From: Mercurialis annua | Taxonomy: Eukaryota > Streptophyta > Magnoliopsida > Malpighiales > Euphorbiaceae | Length of the DNA: 64,000 bases | Assembly: GCF_937616625.2 (NCBI RefSeq) | Contig: NC_065570.1 | Location: forward strand, 38,509,665 to 38,573,664 | Direction: 5' to 3' | Shown: positions 62,212 through 64,000 of the stretch, piece by piece | How positions within the stretch are numbered: position 1 is the stretch's first letter | Layout: each line of letters begins with the position of its first letter | The notes under the pieces: generated by a model | What the model was told of the DNA's origin: nothing | The model's input: the letters and a program-made list of their open reading frames with translations, nothing else | Database searches by the model: none | Made by a program: the position numbers and the translations under genes

Positions 62212-63640
62212 GTTTTGATTGATCGGATCAAAGCTTTACAAACTGAGGATCCACAGTTGAAATGGATTATTGAGGAGATTCAGCAGGATGGAAATTCTGA
62301 GTTCACTTTTGTGGATGGTGTTCTGAGACATGGTTCGAGATTGTGTGTTCCGGATTCAGATGGTTTGAGGAACCAGATTCTGGAGGAAGCGCACAAGTCT
62401 GCTTATAGTGTTCATCCGGGTTCTACTAAGATGTACCATGATCTTAAGGGTACCTACTGGTGGAGCGGTATGAAGAAGGATGTCTCTGAGTATGTTTCTA
62501 TGTGTCTGACGTGCCAGCAGGTGAAGCTGGAGCATCAGAGACCTTTTGGCTATCTGCAGCCACTACCTATTCCAGAGTGGAAGTGGGAGCGGATTGCTAT
62601 GGATTTTGTGGTTGGTTTACCACGCACTCGACAGGGGTACGATTCCATCTGGGTTATAGTTGACCGTATGACCAAGTCAGCTCATTTCCTTCCGATTAAG
62701 GTTTCGTATACTGTTTCGAGATTGGCTCAGTTGTATATCGACAGAATTGTCAGTTTGCATGGTGTACCGGTTTCAATTGTTTCAGACAGAGGTTCTGTGT
62801 TTACTTCGAGGTTCTGGAAAGCGTCACAGGAATCCTTGGGTTCTCGGATGGATTTCAGTACAGCTTTTCATCCTCAGACTGACGATCAGTCTGAGAGGAC
62901 TATTCAGACGTTGGAGGATATGCTCAGGATGTGTGTTCTCGATTTTCAGGATAGCTGGGATACTCATTTGCCGTTGATTGAGTTTTCTTACAACAACAGT
63001 TACCACGCGAGTATCGAGATGGCGCCGCATGAGGCTTTGTATGAGCGCAAGTGTAGATCTCCTATCTGTTGGGAGGAGGTTGGAGAGCGTAAACTCTCAG
63101 GTGCAGAGATTATTCAGATTACCTCAGAGAAGGTACCGTTGATCAAATGGAGGTTAGAGATTGCTTTTAGTCGGCATAAGAGTTATGCTGATCCGAAGAG
63201 GAAAGACATTGAGTTTCACGTTGGTGATTTCGTGTTTCTTCGGGTTTCGCCTATGAAAGGCGTGGTTCGTTTTGGTGTCAAGGGAAAGTTGGCACCGAGG
63301 TATATTGGTCCTTATGAGATTTCAGAGAGGATTTGAGTTGTGGCTTATCGTCTAGTTCTGCCGCCAAACATGTCGTTAGTACATCCTGTGTTTCATGTTT
63401 CTATGTTGAGAAAGTGCATTTATGATCCTTCCCATGTGATTGTGCCTCGGAGTGATGAGATTTACCAGGAGATGTCCTATTGAGGAACAACCAGTTGAGA
63501 TTGTTGATACGCAAGCACGTAAATTGCGGAACAAGAAGATTCTGATGGTCAAAGTCCTCTGGCGCAATCATTCTGTAGAGGAGTGCACTTGGGAGACCGA
63601 GTCGGATATGAGTAATCGCTATCTTTTTCTTTTTCCGTAA
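62114..63640 (+). pseudogene. Ty3/gypsy integrase-chromodomain pseudogene, unit 3
   Basis: The longest open stretch in the window, 62134-63336 (400 codons), covers the linker, HHCC zinc domain, the complete catalytic core (IAMDFVVGLP, VSDRGSVF, SERTIQTLE) and the GPYEISERI module. It lacks the one-base loss of units 1 and 2. Breaks: GGA to TGA at 63334-63336, and an extra T in CCTATTGAGG at about 63480 that shifts the frame before the chromodomain-like tail (EEQPVEIVDTQ ... VEECTWETESDM), which is open to 63640. DDQSER replaces the usual DGQSER next to the catalytic Glu. Probably non-functional. Confidence 0.93.
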
Positions 63641-63749
63641 GGTACGATATCTTGATTTTCTGTGATTTTTATGATTTTTATTTGTGTTACGTGTTGTCTT
63701 GTGTTAATTGCTTATCGTGTTAAATTCGAGGACAAATTTTTAATTAGTT

Positions 63750-63757
63750 GGGGAGAA
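63750..63757 (+). other. Gypsy polypurine tract, unit 3
   Basis: GGGGAGAA before TGTAATACCCC. Confidence 0.85.
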
Positions 63758-64000
63758 TGTAATACCCCGTTAATTTTCAGCGTTTTTCCGACAAATTTTC
63801 CGATCGTTTTGAAGTAAAAATCGAAGTTAATGGTCGGATTCGTGTTGGTTCGTGAGTGGGTTATTTTATGGTTCAACCATTTAATTTTTTTAAATCAAAA
63901 AGAAAAAAAAAACGAATTTGGATCATTCCCGTTCGAGAATTAAGATTCTCGAACGAGAATCTTTGTTTTTGGGCCTGGTCTCGTACGAGACCAGGGGTTC
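63758..64000 (+). repeat. Gypsy 3' LTR start, unit 3 (incomplete)
   Basis: Begins TGTAATACCCCG. Contains an inverted repeat with 11-bp arms CGTTCGAGAAT around TAAG (63930-63955) and a palindrome with 10-bp arms CCTGGTCTCG (63974-63995) that matches the one at 44322 except for its two central bases. Confidence 0.88.

Larger units (their letters stand above)
62114..64000 (+). repeat. Tandem partial-gypsy unit 3 (runs off the window)
   Basis: Same start as units 1 and 2, but the integrase body and LTR belong to a different, less decayed subfamily (LTR starts TGTAATACCCCG). Incomplete at the right end of the window. Confidence 0.88.

Overview
The window looks like heterochromatic nuclear DNA of a flowering plant. 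About 39 kb (roughly 61%) is one tandem satellite with a 60-bp monomer, all in the same orientation. The rest is plant LTR retrotransposon DNA (Ty3/gypsy of Tekay/Del-like chromovirus type, and Ty1/copia) plus a small terminal-inverted-repeat element. I see no intact host gene, no rRNA or tRNA gene and no bacterial feature. The species cannot be named from this sequence.

Layout. Satellite fills 1-13185, 13547-21984, 22194-29239, 30349-32260, 41116-44119, 46975-49280 and 51027-54344. It is interrupted by: a 361-bp MITE (13186-13546); a broken second copy of that MITE (21985-22193) at the join of an 8.65-kb tandem segmental duplication; a 5'-truncated gypsy LTR (29240-30348); a full-structure copia element on the minus strand (32261-41115, two 1,992-bp LTRs, 5-bp target duplication); a 2,855-bp solo gypsy LTR (44120-46974); a 1,746-bp solo gypsy LTR (49281-51026); and a 1,515-bp solo copia-type LTR (54350-55864) within a few bases of the satellite edge. 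From 55872 to the right end, three head-to-tail units with a 3,121-bp period each carry a gypsy integrase/chromodomain pseudogene, a polypurine tract and the first part of an LTR.

How the parts relate. The satellite monomer has a roughly 10-bp internal period and an inverted repeat (arms AACGTTT and AAACGTT). Most monomer variation is CG to TG or CA, as expected of methylated, silenced DNA. Many apparent open frames exist only because 60 is divisible by three, and most of their start codons are decayed CpGs. Local duplications of about 0.37, 0.49, 0.51, 0.92, 1.02, 1.41, 1.85, 4.2 and 8.65 kb show repeated unequal exchange. Every clean insertion has target duplications made of satellite sequence, so the elements landed in a pre-existing array.

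The most notable items are: the tandem array built from a partial retrotransposon with an identical illegitimate junction; the copia element with almost identical LTRs around a dead coding region; clusters of long perfect inverted repeats and conserved splice-like sites in the gypsy LTRs; and the MITE-internal breakpoint of the 8.65-kb duplication. All coordinates of duplications and the divergence remarks come from reading by eye, not from alignment software.
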